A stretch of 64,000 nucleotides of DNA from Parabacteroides sp. (lineage in GTDB: Bacteria > Bacteroidota > Bacteroidia > Bacteroidales > Tannerellaceae), in the NCBI GenBank assembly GCA_022775005.1, contig JALFJR010000047.1:20325-84324 (forward strand). Direction: 5' to 3'. Made by a program: the position numbers and the translations under genes. How positions within the stretch are numbered: the first letter of the stretch is position 1; the number at the start of each line of letters is the position of its first letter. This document shows, piece by piece, positions 20,559-29,380 of this stretch. Under the pieces are notes generated by a model that searched no databases, was not told the DNA's origin, and worked only from the letters and a program-made list of their open reading frames with translations.

Positions 20559-20687
20559 GGGATCCCGTGCGGTGCATCACCAAGTAGCTTGCGAAAGTGA
20601 ACAGGCGGGTTCCTTAGTTAATAATAGTGTAAAATTGAAATAATAAAGTTCTACTTGCGGAGTAGCTCCGGGAGGAGCGAACAGCAA
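20559..20687 (+). ncRNA. Candidate tandem structured RNA: two AGUA-stem-GNRA-stem-GAACAG modules
   Basis: Module 1: AGTA-GCTT-GCGA-AAGT-GAA (20583-20601) inside GGGATCCCG/CGGGTTCCT. Module 2: AGTA-GCTCC-GGGA-GGAGC-GAA (20661-20681) inside TTGC/GCAA. Apical stems differ in sequence but keep pairing. Confidence 0.5.
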
Positions 20688-20698
20688 TCACAAAAAGG

Positions 20699-20733
20699 AA
20701 AGCCGTTAGGATCATGGTCTTAACGGCTTTTTC
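20699..20733 (+). terminator. Intrinsic terminator
   Basis: aaagccgtta...taacggctttttc. Confidence 0.85.
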
Positions 20734-20799
20734 TTGCTTTTTTGTCGTTCAAATCTCCCTAAAACGACATAGAATCGTGAAATGGTGTATCTTCGCGGT

Positions 20800-22014
20800 A
20801 TGAAGGAGTTTATCATATCTGAAGCGCAGACCGAGAAGGCGGTCTTGGTGGGTTTGGTCACCCCGGAGCAGAATGAGCAGAAAGTGGCCGAGTATTTGGA
20901 TGAGTTGGCTTTCTTGGCGGATACAGCCGGGGTGGAGGCGGTGAAGCGTTTCACCCAGAAGTTGGATTATCCGAACTCAGTGACCTTTGTCGGTACGGGA
21001 AAGCTACAGGAGATCAAGGAATATGTGGTGGAGCATGAGATTGGTGTGGTGATCTTCGATGATGAGTTGTCGGCGAAGCAGTTGCGCAACATCGAGAAGG
21101 AGCTGCAGGTGATGATCCTCGACCGTACCAATCTGATCTTGGATATTTTCGCTAAACGTGCGCAAACCGCCCATGCGAAGGCACAGGTGGAGTTGGCGCA
21201 ATATAAATATATGTTGCCTCGTCTGACCCGCTTGTGGACCCACTTGGAGCGTCAGCGCGGTGGCGTGGGTATGCGTGGCCCGGGTGAGACGCAGTTGGAG
21301 ACCGATAAACGTATCATCTTGGATAAGATCTCTCGCTTGAAGCGGGAGCTGGTCGATATCGACAAGCAGAAGAGTGTGCAGCGGAAGAACCGTGGTAAGA
21401 TGGTGCGTGTGGCGTTGGTAGGTTATACCAATGTCGGTAAATCCACCTTGATGAACCTGCTGAGCAAGAGCGAGGTGTTTGCTGAGAACAAACTGTTTGC
21501 CACGTTAGACACCACCGTACGGAAGGTGATTATCGAGAACCTGCCCTTCTTATTGTCTGACACGGTCGGGTTTATTCGCAAATTGCCTACGGAATTGGTG
21601 GAGAGTTTCAAATCTACACTGGATGAGGTGCGTGAGGCAGATCTTTTGGTGCACATCGTGGATATCTCGCACCCCTCGTTTGAGGAGCAGATCGAGGTGG
21701 TCAATCGCACGTTGGCTGAGATTGACAAGCAGGAGAAGCCGATGATCATGGTGTTTAACAAGGTAGATGCCTTCACCTTTGTGCCCAAGGAGGCCGACGA
21801 CTTGACGCCACGCACCCGTGAGAACATTGATTTAGATGAATTGAAACGGACGTGGATGAACCGCTTACCGGGCGATTGCCTCTTTATCTCGGCCAAGGAG
21901 CGCACCAATATCGAGGCACTGAAAGCCCTGCTTTACGAGCGGGTGAAGCAGATACACATCACCCGTTTCCCCTATAACGACTTCCTCTTCCAGCATTACG
22001 AGGAGGAGGAATAA
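20800..22014 (+). CDS. hflX: GTPase HflX
   Basis: RGGVGMRGPGETQLETDKR; VALVGYTNVGKSTLMNLL; DTVGFIRKLP; start ATG 20800. Confidence 0.96.
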   Translation: MKEFIISEAQTEKAVLVGLVTPEQNEQKVAEYLDELAFLADTAGVEAVKRFTQKLDYPNSVTFVGTGKLQEIKEYVVEHEIGVVIFDDELSAKQLRNIEKELQVMILDRTNLILDIFAKRAQTAHAKAQVELAQYKYMLPRLTRLWTHLERQRGGVGMRGPGETQLETDKRIILDKISRLKRELVDIDKQKSVQRKNRGKMVRVALVGYTNVGKSTLMNLLSKSEVFAENKLFATLDTTVRKVIIENLPFLLSDTVGFIRKLPTELVESFKSTLDEVREADLLVHIVDISHPSFEEQIEVVNRTLAEIDKQEKPMIMVFNKVDAFTFVPKEADDLTPRTRENIDLDELKRTWMNRLPGDCLFISAKERTNIEALKALLYERVKQIHITRFPYNDFLFQHYEEEE

Positions 22015-22033
22015 TGGCTTTTAATTGGTTGGT

Positions 22034-24028
22034 ATGAAAAGATTGTTGAGGGCGATCACGCCGGCTGAGGTCGAGCGGTTGGTCGCACAAGGTTGTTCGG
22101 CGGAGTCTTGGGCCGAGGTTTGGGTGCCCGAGCAGTTTGATATTGCGCACGTCGTGGATGTGCATTTCTCAGGCACGGTTTGCTTGGGTGCATTCCGCAA
22201 GTCGTTTACCCTGCCCGGTGGATTAGTGCGTCATAGTGGTGTGCGCCATGCGACGCTGCATAATGTGACGTTGGGCGATGATGTGCTGATTGAGCAGGTG
22301 CATAACTATATCGCCAACTATCGCATTGGTCGGGAGAGCATCATTCAGCATGTCAATCTGCTGTTGGTGGAGGGGCGCACCTCGTTTGGCAATAACGTGG
22401 AGGTGTCGGTGTTGAACGAGACGGGCGGTCGTGAGGTGCCTATCTACGATGGCTTGTCGGCCTCGTTGGCCTATTTGATCGCGTTGTATCGACATCGTCC
22501 GCAGCTGATCGCTCATCTGCGTCAGCTCATCGCTGATTATGCGGAGCGTGTAACCGACACGATGGGAACGATTGGCGAACGGGTGGTTATCCGCAATGCG
22601 GGGACGATTCGGAATGTACGCATCGGCAGCTATGCCTGCGTGGAGAATTGCACCCGGTTGGAGAATGGCTCGATCAATAGCAAGCAGGAGGCACCTGTGT
22701 TTGTGGGCGACAGCGTGATCGCGGAGGATTTCATTCTCTCTTCCGGAGCGCAGGTGGCGGATGCGGCCAAGCTGATACGTTGCTTTGTAGGGCAGGCTTG
22801 CCACGTGACCCATAACTTCTCCGCACACGATTCGCTGCTGTTCAGCAATTGCTCGTTTGAGAATGGGGAGGCTTGCGCAATCTTCGCGGGGCCGTTCACG
22901 GTCTCTATGCACAAAAGCAGCTTGCTGATTGCCGGAATGTATTCGTTTCTCAATGCGGGCAGTGGCTCTAACCAGAGCAATCACATGTATAAGTTAGGAC
23001 CTATCCATCAGGGTATTGTAGAGCGAGGCTCAAAGACAACCTCTGATTCCTATATATTGTGGCCGGCTCGTGTGGGGGCGTTCTCTTTAGTGATGGGTCG
23101 TCATTATCACCACAGCGACACCTCGGATATGCCCTTTTCCTATCTGATTGAGCAGGATGACGAGACCTATTTGGTGCCGGGTGTCAACCTGCGCAGTGTG
23201 GGTACGATTCGCGATGCGCAGAAATGGCCACGACGGGATAAGCGCACAGATCCAGAGCGGCTGGATCAGATCAATTATAACTTGCTGAGTCCGTACACGA
23301 TCCAGAAGATGCTACGGGCCGTGGAGCTCTTGCGTAACTTGCAGTCGTTGGTGGGTGAAACCTCCGATGTCTATTATTACCAGAATACCCGTATCAAAGG
23401 TTCCTCTTTGCGGAATGCGCTTTCGCTCTATGGCATGGCGATCAATAAGTTCTTGGGCAACTCCTTGATCAAGAAGTTGGAGGGCACACGTTTCCGCTCA
23501 ATGGAGGAGGTGTGGGCACAGTTGCAACCCACTGAGTGCAAAGGCTCGGGCGAATGGTTGGATCTGGCTGGCTTGATTCTTCCGAAAGAGCCGTTAGAGG
23601 CTTTGTTGACCGACATTGAGGTGGGCGAGGTGCAATCGTTAGCGGACATCGAAGGCTTCTTCCGTTTGGTGCATGCTCGTTATTATGCGCTGGAGTGGAC
23701 CTGGGCGTATGAGATGATAGAGCGGTATTACGGGGTGAATCTGCGTACGATCTCCGCACAGCAACTGATCGCCTTGGTACGTCGTTGGCAGGAATCCGTG
23801 ATCCACTTGGATGAGCAGCTGTATGCTGACGCACGCAAGGAGTTCTCGTTGGCCATGATGACCGGTTTTGGCGTGGATGGCTCACGCAAGGAGCAATTGG
23901 AGGATTTTGAGGGGGTACGTGGCGATTTCGAGAACAATCCTTTTGTCTCAGCCGTGCGCGACCATATTGTCAAAAAACGGGCGTTGGGAGAGGAGCTGAT
24001 CACCCGCTTAGCGCCTTTGGTGGAGTAG
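22034..24028 (+). CDS. DUF4954-like protein (left-handed beta-helix style)
   Basis: Hexapeptide-like IGERVVIRNAGTIRNVRIGSYACVENCTRLENGSI; HNFSAHDSLLFSNCSFENGEACAIFAGPFTVSMHKSSLLIAG; start ATG 22034. Confidence 0.75.
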   Translation: MKRLLRAITPAEVERLVAQGCSAESWAEVWVPEQFDIAHVVDVHFSGTVCLGAFRKSFTLPGGLVRHSGVRHATLHNVTLGDDVLIEQVHNYIANYRIGRESIIQHVNLLLVEGRTSFGNNVEVSVLNETGGREVPIYDGLSASLAYLIALYRHRPQLIAHLRQLIADYAERVTDTMGTIGERVVIRNAGTIRNVRIGSYACVENCTRLENGSINSKQEAPVFVGDSVIAEDFILSSGAQVADAAKLIRCFVGQACHVTHNFSAHDSLLFSNCSFENGEACAIFAGPFTVSMHKSSLLIAGMYSFLNAGSGSNQSNHMYKLGPIHQGIVERGSKTTSDSYILWPARVGAFSLVMGRHYHHSDTSDMPFSYLIEQDDETYLVPGVNLRSVGTIRDAQKWPRRDKRTDPERLDQINYNLLSPYTIQKMLRAVELLRNLQSLVGETSDVYYYQNTRIKGSSLRNALSLYGMAINKFLGNSLIKKLEGTRFRSMEEVWAQLQPTECKGSGEWLDLAGLILPKEPLEALLTDIEVGEVQSLADIEGFFRLVHARYYALEWTWAYEMIERYYGVNLRTISAQQLIALVRRWQESVIHLDEQLYADARKEFSLAMMTGFGVDGSRKEQLEDFEGVRGDFENNPFVSAVRDHIVKKRALGEELITRLAPLVE

Positions 24029-24060
24029 TCGCCTCCTTCGAGATGCCTTCGAGATGCGTT

Positions 24061-24080
24061 CGAGAGCCCTACGGCTCTCG
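24061..24080. terminator. Hairpin cgagagcc-ctac-ggctctcg spanning the xerD stop codon
   Basis: 8-bp perfect stem at the convergent junction. Confidence 0.5.
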
Positions 24081-24992
24081 CGTCACTTGGATTTTGTAGC
24101 GGGGATGATGTGCTAAAATCTCTTGGCGCAGGAAGGTGCGGTCGATGTGGGTATAGATCTGGGTGGTGGTAATCTGCTCATGCCCTAACATCTCTTGGAT
24201 CGCCCGCAGATTGGCACCTCCCTCCAACAGGTGCGTGGCGAAAGAGTGGCGGAAGGTGTGGGGGCTGACCGTCTTGTGGATGCCCGCTGCTTCGGTCTGC
24301 ACCTTGATGATGTGAAACACCATGATGCGAGAGAGCGCTGTGCCCCGTCGGCTGAGGAATAGTGTATCCTCAAATCCCTTCTTGGCCACCATCTGGCTAC
24401 GCCCTTTCAGGTAGTTGTTGATCTCTCGCAAGGCAATCTCAGAGATAGGCACTAAACGCTGTTTATTTCCTTTACCCAGGACCCGGATGAATTGCTCCTC
24501 CGGATAGATGTCGGCATACCGCAGGTTGATCAATTCAGAGACCCGCAAGCCACAGCTGTAGAGCACCTCCAGCATGGCCCGGTTGCGATGCCCTTCGGCC
24601 GTGGAGAGGTCGATCGAGTCGAGGATGGCATTAACCTCGTTCACGGTCAGCACCTCCGGTAGCTTCAAGCCAATCTTGGGCGACTCTAACAGCTCCGTAG
24701 GGTCGCTCTCAATGTAGTCGTCGAGCAGCAGGAAGCGGTAGAACGATTTAATGCCGGAGATGATACGAGCTTGTGAGCGGGGATGAATCCCGATGTCGGC
24801 CAGTTGAGCGACAAACTGTTGCAGATCCTCATAGGAGATCTCATTGTATTTTTTCCCCTCGTCGGCCATGAACGATATGAGTTTGTCCAGGTCCATCAGA
24901 TAGGCCTCAATGGAGTTGGGTGAGAGCCCACGCTCCAACCTCAGATAGATTTCATATTTCTTACGAATGTCGTCGCTCGCTTGCATTGTCAA
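24069..24992 (-). CDS. xerD: Tyrosine recombinase XerD
   Basis: LYSCGLRVSELINLRYADI; HTFRHSFATHLLEGGANLRAIQEMLGHEQITTTQIYTHID. Confidence 0.95.
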   Translation of the reverse strand: MTMQASDDIRKKYEIYLRLERGLSPNSIEAYLMDLDKLISFMADEGKKYNEISYEDLQQFVAQLADIGIHPRSQARIISGIKSFYRFLLLDDYIESDPTELLESPKIGLKLPEVLTVNEVNAILDSIDLSTAEGHRNRAMLEVLYSCGLRVSELINLRYADIYPEEQFIRVLGKGNKQRLVPISEIALREINNYLKGRSQMVAKKGFEDTLFLSRRGTALSRIMVFHIIKVQTEAAGIHKTVSPHTFRHSFATHLLEGGANLRAIQEMLGHEQITTTQIYTHIDRTFLRQEILAHHPRYKIQVTREP

Positions 24993-25025
24993 ATATGTCG
25001 TTATGTATGTGTCAAATAAAATCCT

Positions 25026-25033
25026 TACCTTTG
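25026..25033 (+). promoter_or_regulatory. -7 element TACCTTTG for aroQ
   Basis: 63 bp upstream of ATG 25096. Confidence 0.5.
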
Positions 25034-25071
25034 TCGAGTTAAACTAAAACGGCTCCGTCGTAAGGAGTGTA

Positions 25072-25079
25072 CAAAGGTA
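25072..25079 (-). promoter_or_regulatory. -7 element TACCTTTG facing left, for xerD
   Basis: CAAAGGTA on + strand. Confidence 0.4.
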
Positions 25080-25095
25080 ATAAACTTGTAGAAGA

Positions 25096-25512
25096 ATGAA
25101 GAAGATCCAGATCATCAATGGCCCTAATCTGAATTTGTTAGGGAAGCGAGAACCCACCATCTACGGCCATAGCTCGTTTGAGGATTATTTACAGGTGTTG
25201 CGTCAACGCTATCCGGATTGTGAATTCGCCTATTACCAGAGCAATGTGGAGGGTGAGCTGATCAATAAGATCCATGAGGTAGGCTTTAGCTATGACGGCA
25301 TCGTCTTGAATGCGGGAGCTTATACGCATACCTCGATTGCCTTGCACGATGCGATCAAGGCAGTGACTACGCCGGTCGTGGAGGTACATATCTCCAATGT
25401 GCATGCCCGGGAGTCGTTTCGCCATGTTTCGATGTTGTCTGCCGCTTGCAAAGGGGTGATCTTGGGCTTCGGGTTGGATTCCTATCGCTTGGCGGTGGAG
25501 TCTTTTCTATAA
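25096..25512 (+). CDS. aroQ: Type II 3-dehydroquinate dehydratase
   Basis: IQIINGPNLNLLGKREPTIYG; LNAGAYTHTSIALHDAI; EVHISNVHARESFRH. Confidence 0.97.
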   Translation: MKKIQIINGPNLNLLGKREPTIYGHSSFEDYLQVLRQRYPDCEFAYYQSNVEGELINKIHEVGFSYDGIVLNAGAYTHTSIALHDAIKAVTTPVVEVHISNVHARESFRHVSMLSAACKGVILGFGLDSYRLAVESFL

Positions 25513-25590
25513 GGTGGCAGGTAAGGTCTGGCGAAAGGTCGTTTATCGGGAAGGAAAGTAGTATTTAGGTTATAATATAATAATAGGTAT

Positions 25591-27057
25591 ATGTTAAAGC
25601 ATACGAAGATTGTGGCTACCGTCTCTGACAAGCGTTGTGACGTGGAGTTTTTGGAGGCATTGTATAAAGCAGGTATGAATGTCGTGCGTTTGAACACGGC
25701 ACACTTGCAAGAGGAGGGTTTGACACGGATCGTCAATAACGTACGGGCTGTCTCCGATCGTATTGGCATCTTGATGGACACTAAAGGTCCGGAGGTGCGT
25801 ACGACCGCTACGGTAGGTGGTGATCCTATCGCATTCAAGACAGGCGATCGAGTAAAAATCACAGGAAATCCCGATCAGGAGAGTTCACACGAGTGCATCT
25901 ATGTCTCTTACCGTAATTTCGTGAACGACTTGGCGGTAGGCAGTGATATCTTGATTGATGATGGCGACTTAGAGTTGAAGGTAGTTGAGAAAACCGCGGA
26001 TTATTTGGTATGCGAGGCGCAGAACGAGGCCTCTTTGGGCAGTCGCAAGAGCGTGAATGTCCCCGGCGTGCGCATCAACTTGCCTTCGCTGACCGAGCGT
26101 GACCGCAAGAACATCTTGTGGGCGATCGAGCATGACTTGGATTTCATTGCGCACTCTTTCGTGCGTACGAAGCAGGATGTATTGGATATTCAGCGCATCC
26201 TTGATGAGCACAACAGCTCAATCAAGATTATCGCCAAGATTGAGAACCAAGAGGGTGTGGATAATGCGGATGAGATCTTGGAGGCAGCTTACGGTATCAT
26301 GATTGCCCGTGGCGATTTGGGTATCGAGGTGCCGGCAGAGAAGATCCCTGGCATTCAGCGTGTCTTGATCCGTAAGTGCGTGGCGGTGAAGAAGCCGGTG
26401 ATCGTGGCGACACAGATGTTGCACTCGATGATTAACAATCCGCGCCCGACCCGTGCGGAGGTGACAGATATTGCCAATGCGATCTATTATCGCACAGATG
26501 CGTTGATGTTGAGCGGGGAGACCGCTTATGGCAAATATCCGGTTGAGGCTGTGAAGACCATGACGAAGGTGGCTCGCGAGGCCGAGAAGACGAAGTTGGC
26601 GGCAAACGACATTCGTGTGCCTATCGAGGGCAACGACTTGGACGTAACTTCTTTCTTGGCCAAGCAGGCAGTGGAATCTTCCTCTAAATTGATGGTGAAG
26701 GCAATCATCACGGATAGTTACACAGGACGTACGGCACGCTATTTGGCCGCTTTCCGTGGTACCTCTACCGTATTCGCTATCTGCTACAATCCCCGTGTGA
26801 TGCGTATGTTGTCGCTCTCCTACGGTGTGTGGGCGGTTCATCAGCCTTACAACGACAGCCGTCGCAGTTATTTCTGCGACGCTTTGAAGCAGCTGATTCA
26901 GAGCGGATGGATCACTCCGGAGAACATGGTGGCCTATTTGAGCGGAAGCATCAACGAGGGTGGTACGACCTTCTTGGAGATCAACAACGTAGAAAAGGTA
27001 CTGAGGGCGGCTGGCGACTATCTGTTGCCCACTTTCAGGGAGCATACGAACAAATAA
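25591..27057 (+). CDS. pyk: Pyruvate kinase
   Basis: MNVVRLNTAHL; GIMIARGDLGIEVPAEKIPGIQ; PVIVATQMLHSMINNPRPTRAEVTDIANAI. Confidence 0.97.
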   Translation: MLKHTKIVATVSDKRCDVEFLEALYKAGMNVVRLNTAHLQEEGLTRIVNNVRAVSDRIGILMDTKGPEVRTTATVGGDPIAFKTGDRVKITGNPDQESSHECIYVSYRNFVNDLAVGSDILIDDGDLELKVVEKTADYLVCEAQNEASLGSRKSVNVPGVRINLPSLTERDRKNILWAIEHDLDFIAHSFVRTKQDVLDIQRILDEHNSSIKIIAKIENQEGVDNADEILEAAYGIMIARGDLGIEVPAEKIPGIQRVLIRKCVAVKKPVIVATQMLHSMINNPRPTRAEVTDIANAIYYRTDALMLSGETAYGKYPVEAVKTMTKVAREAEKTKLAANDIRVPIEGNDLDVTSFLAKQAVESSSKLMVKAIITDSYTGRTARYLAAFRGTSTVFAICYNPRVMRMLSLSYGVWAVHQPYNDSRRSYFCDALKQLIQSGWITPENMVAYLSGSINEGGTTFLEINNVEKVLRAAGDYLLPTFREHTNK

Positions 27058-27070
27058 TAACGCACGGCTG

Positions 27071-27706
27071 ATGTTTACGGAAGAGATCGAATCCTATATC
27101 CTTTCCCATATCGACGAGGAGGGGGATCTGCTGAGGGCCTTGAATCGGGATGCCAATGTCAACCTCCTTCGTCCGCGTATGCTTTCTGGTCATCTGCAAG
27201 GACGACTCTTGAAGCTATTCTGTCGGATGATGCGTCCACATCGGGTGTTGGAGATCGGTACCTATACCGGATATGCCACGCTTTGCATGGCGGAGGGCTT
27301 GGAAGAGGGAGCCTTGGTGCATACGATCGAGGTTAACGACGAGATGGAGGATTTCATTCAGAAATATCTCTCCCGTTCGCCGCATCAAGCGAAGGTGCGG
27401 CTACACATTGGCGATGCGATGGAGATTATCCCACAGTTGGATGAGACCTTTGACCTGGTGTTCATTGACGCAGATAAGCGGCTTTACTCCGCCTATTATG
27501 ATCTGGTCTTCCCGAAAGTACGTGCGGGAGGGCTGATCTTGGCGGATAATACGCTGTGGGATGGCAAGGTAATTGAGGAGGTAGCTCCTGCGGATAAACA
27601 GACGCAGGGCATCCTCCATTTTAATGATAAGATCAAGGCTGACGATCGGGTAGAGAAGGTAATCCTTCCGATGCGCGATGGCTTGACCTTGATCTGGAAA
27701 AAGTAA
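27071..27706 (+). CDS. O-methyltransferase (class I SAM)
   Basis: VLEIGTYTGYATLCMAEGL; FDLVFIDADKRLYSAYYDLV. Confidence 0.93.
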   Translation: MFTEEIESYILSHIDEEGDLLRALNRDANVNLLRPRMLSGHLQGRLLKLFCRMMRPHRVLEIGTYTGYATLCMAEGLEEGALVHTIEVNDEMEDFIQKYLSRSPHQAKVRLHIGDAMEIIPQLDETFDLVFIDADKRLYSAYYDLVFPKVRAGGLILADNTLWDGKVIEEVAPADKQTQGILHFNDKIKADDRVEKVILPMRDGLTLIWKK

Positions 27707-27726
27707 TAGATCAAAGAGAAAGTGTT

Positions 27727-28062
27727 ATGGAAGGTACAAGATTACAGAAGATTGAGCGACTCTTACAGAAAGAGTTGGGTGATATTTTCCAGAAGCAGAC
27801 CCAGGCGATGCATGGGGTTCTGGTTTCTGTCAGTGTGGTACGTGTAAGCCCGGATTTAAGTGTGGCGAAAGCCTATTTGAGCATCTTCCCCTCGGCGAAG
27901 GGCGAGGAGCTGCTGAAGGCGATCCGTGCGAATACGAAGGCTATCCGTTATGACCTGGGGCAGCGGGTGCGCTTGCAGTTGCGTAAGATTCCTGAGTTGA
28001 GTTTCTTCATCGACGATTCATTAGACTACATCGAGCATATCGACTCTTTGTTGAATAAGTAA
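27727..28062 (+). CDS. rbfA: 30S ribosome-binding factor RbfA
   Basis: RLQKIERLLQKELGDIFQ; VSPDLSVAKAYLSIFP; IPELSFFIDDSLDYIEHIDSLL. Confidence 0.93.
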   Translation: MEGTRLQKIERLLQKELGDIFQKQTQAMHGVLVSVSVVRVSPDLSVAKAYLSIFPSAKGEELLKAIRANTKAIRYDLGQRVRLQLRKIPELSFFIDDSLDYIEHIDSLLNK

Positions 28063-28068
28063 TTCGCG

Positions 28069-29298
28069 TTGAATCTCTCTTTCTACATAGCACGGCGCTA
28101 TCTCTTCTCGAAGAAGTCGCACAACGCCATCAACATCATCTCGTTGGTGTCCGTGTGTGGAGTGGCCGTGGCGACCCTTGCGCTGGTGTGTGCGTTGTCG
28201 GTTTACAATGGGTTCAACGACCTGGTATCCTCGCTCTTTGGTCATTTTGACGCTGAGCTGAAAATTACCCCTGTCAAAGGAAAGGTGTTCGACCCGGAAA
28301 CTGAGGCGATGCGTGCCGTTGAAGCTTTACCGATGGTGGCTTGTTACAGCGAGGTGTTGCAAGACAATGTGTTGGTACGCTATCATGACCGGCAGGGGGT
28401 AGCGGTCTTGAAAGGTGTGGATGCCTCGTATGAGCAACTGACACAGATAGACAGCATTTTGATAGATGGCTCTTTTAAGCTGGCCGATGAGGTGGTGAAC
28501 TATGCGAACCTGGGTATAGGCTTGGCTTATGCTTTGGGTATCAATGCGGGATTTGTCACCCCTATGGAAATTTATGCGCCTAAGCGAGCGGAGCGGGTGA
28601 ATATGGCTAACCCTGCCTCCTCGTTTCAGTTGGAATATGCTTACATCGGGAGTGTCTTTCGGACCGATCAACAGCTCTATGACGATTCTTACTTGATTGT
28701 GCCGTTAGCCTTAGCTCGTTCACTGTTTGATTATGAGCATGAGGTGTCGGCCATTGAGCTGAAACTGCATGATTCAAAGCAGGTAGCACAGGCGAAACAG
28801 GAGATCAGTCGTTTGTTAGGGGAGGAGTTTAAGGTGCAAGACCGCTTTGAGCAGCAGGAAGATTCATTCCGCATGATGCAGATTGAGAAGTGGATGACCT
28901 TCTTGATTTTGACCTTTATTTTAGCCATCGCCCTCTTCAATGTGGTGGGTTCCCTCTCAATGCTGATGATCGAGAAGCAGGCGGATGTCGCGACACTTCG
29001 TAATTTGGGTGCGGATAACCGGTTGATCCGTCGTATTTTCTTGTTGGAGGGTTGGATGATTTCCGCTTTTGGCGCAGGCATCGGTATAGTGATCGGTGTG
29101 ACGTTATGCCTGTTGCAACAGACAATTGGATTTATCTCCTTGGGTGACGCTGCCGGAGCATTTGTGATTGATGCCTATCCGGTGCGGATAGCCGTGGGTG
29201 ATATAGTGACTATTCTCTGTACGGTCTTGTTGATCGGTTTCTTAGCCGCTTGGTATCCTGTGCGTTATTTGGCCAAACGATTCCGGATCGAGCAGTAG
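28069..29298 (+). CDS. FtsX-like ABC transporter permease (LolC/E type)
   Basis: LSFYIARRYLFSKKSHNAINIISLVSVCGVAVATLAL; TTG start. Confidence 0.9.
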   Translation: MNLSFYIARRYLFSKKSHNAINIISLVSVCGVAVATLALVCALSVYNGFNDLVSSLFGHFDAELKITPVKGKVFDPETEAMRAVEALPMVACYSEVLQDNVLVRYHDRQGVAVLKGVDASYEQLTQIDSILIDGSFKLADEVVNYANLGIGLAYALGINAGFVTPMEIYAPKRAERVNMANPASSFQLEYAYIGSVFRTDQQLYDDSYLIVPLALARSLFDYEHEVSAIELKLHDSKQVAQAKQEISRLLGEEFKVQDRFEQQEDSFRMMQIEKWMTFLILTFILAIALFNVVGSLSMLMIEKQADVATLRNLGADNRLIRRIFLLEGWMISAFGAGIGIVIGVTLCLLQQTIGFISLGDAAGAFVIDAYPVRIAVGDIVTILCTVLLIGFLAAWYPVRYLAKRFRIEQ

Positions 29299-29343
29299 GC
29301 GGCTGTTGTCGTTGCGGCCATACCTTCCTTTCCCTTTTTTTCT

Positions 29344-29351
29344 TACCTTTG
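29344..29351 (+). promoter_or_regulatory. -7 element TACCTTTG for mutS
   Basis: 30 bp upstream of the GTG start. Confidence 0.5.
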
Positions 29352-29380
29352 CAGCAGTTAAAGATAAGGAGTTATAGAGC

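Noticed and set aside
20559-20613. 4.5S/SRP RNA as identity of module 1
   Set aside because: Lacks the conserved GGUCAGG...GGAA...AGCAGCC core; kept only as an alternative for Infernal to exclude.
24038-24068. Three ~11-nt repeats (cttcgagatgc) between the DUF4954 gene and xerD
   Set aside because: Too short and imperfect to call an element; may be part of the local terminator.
24069-24992. xerD as evidence of an integrated mobile element
   Set aside because: Chromosomal XerD type in a housekeeping neighbourhood with no attachment repeats or cargo genes seen.
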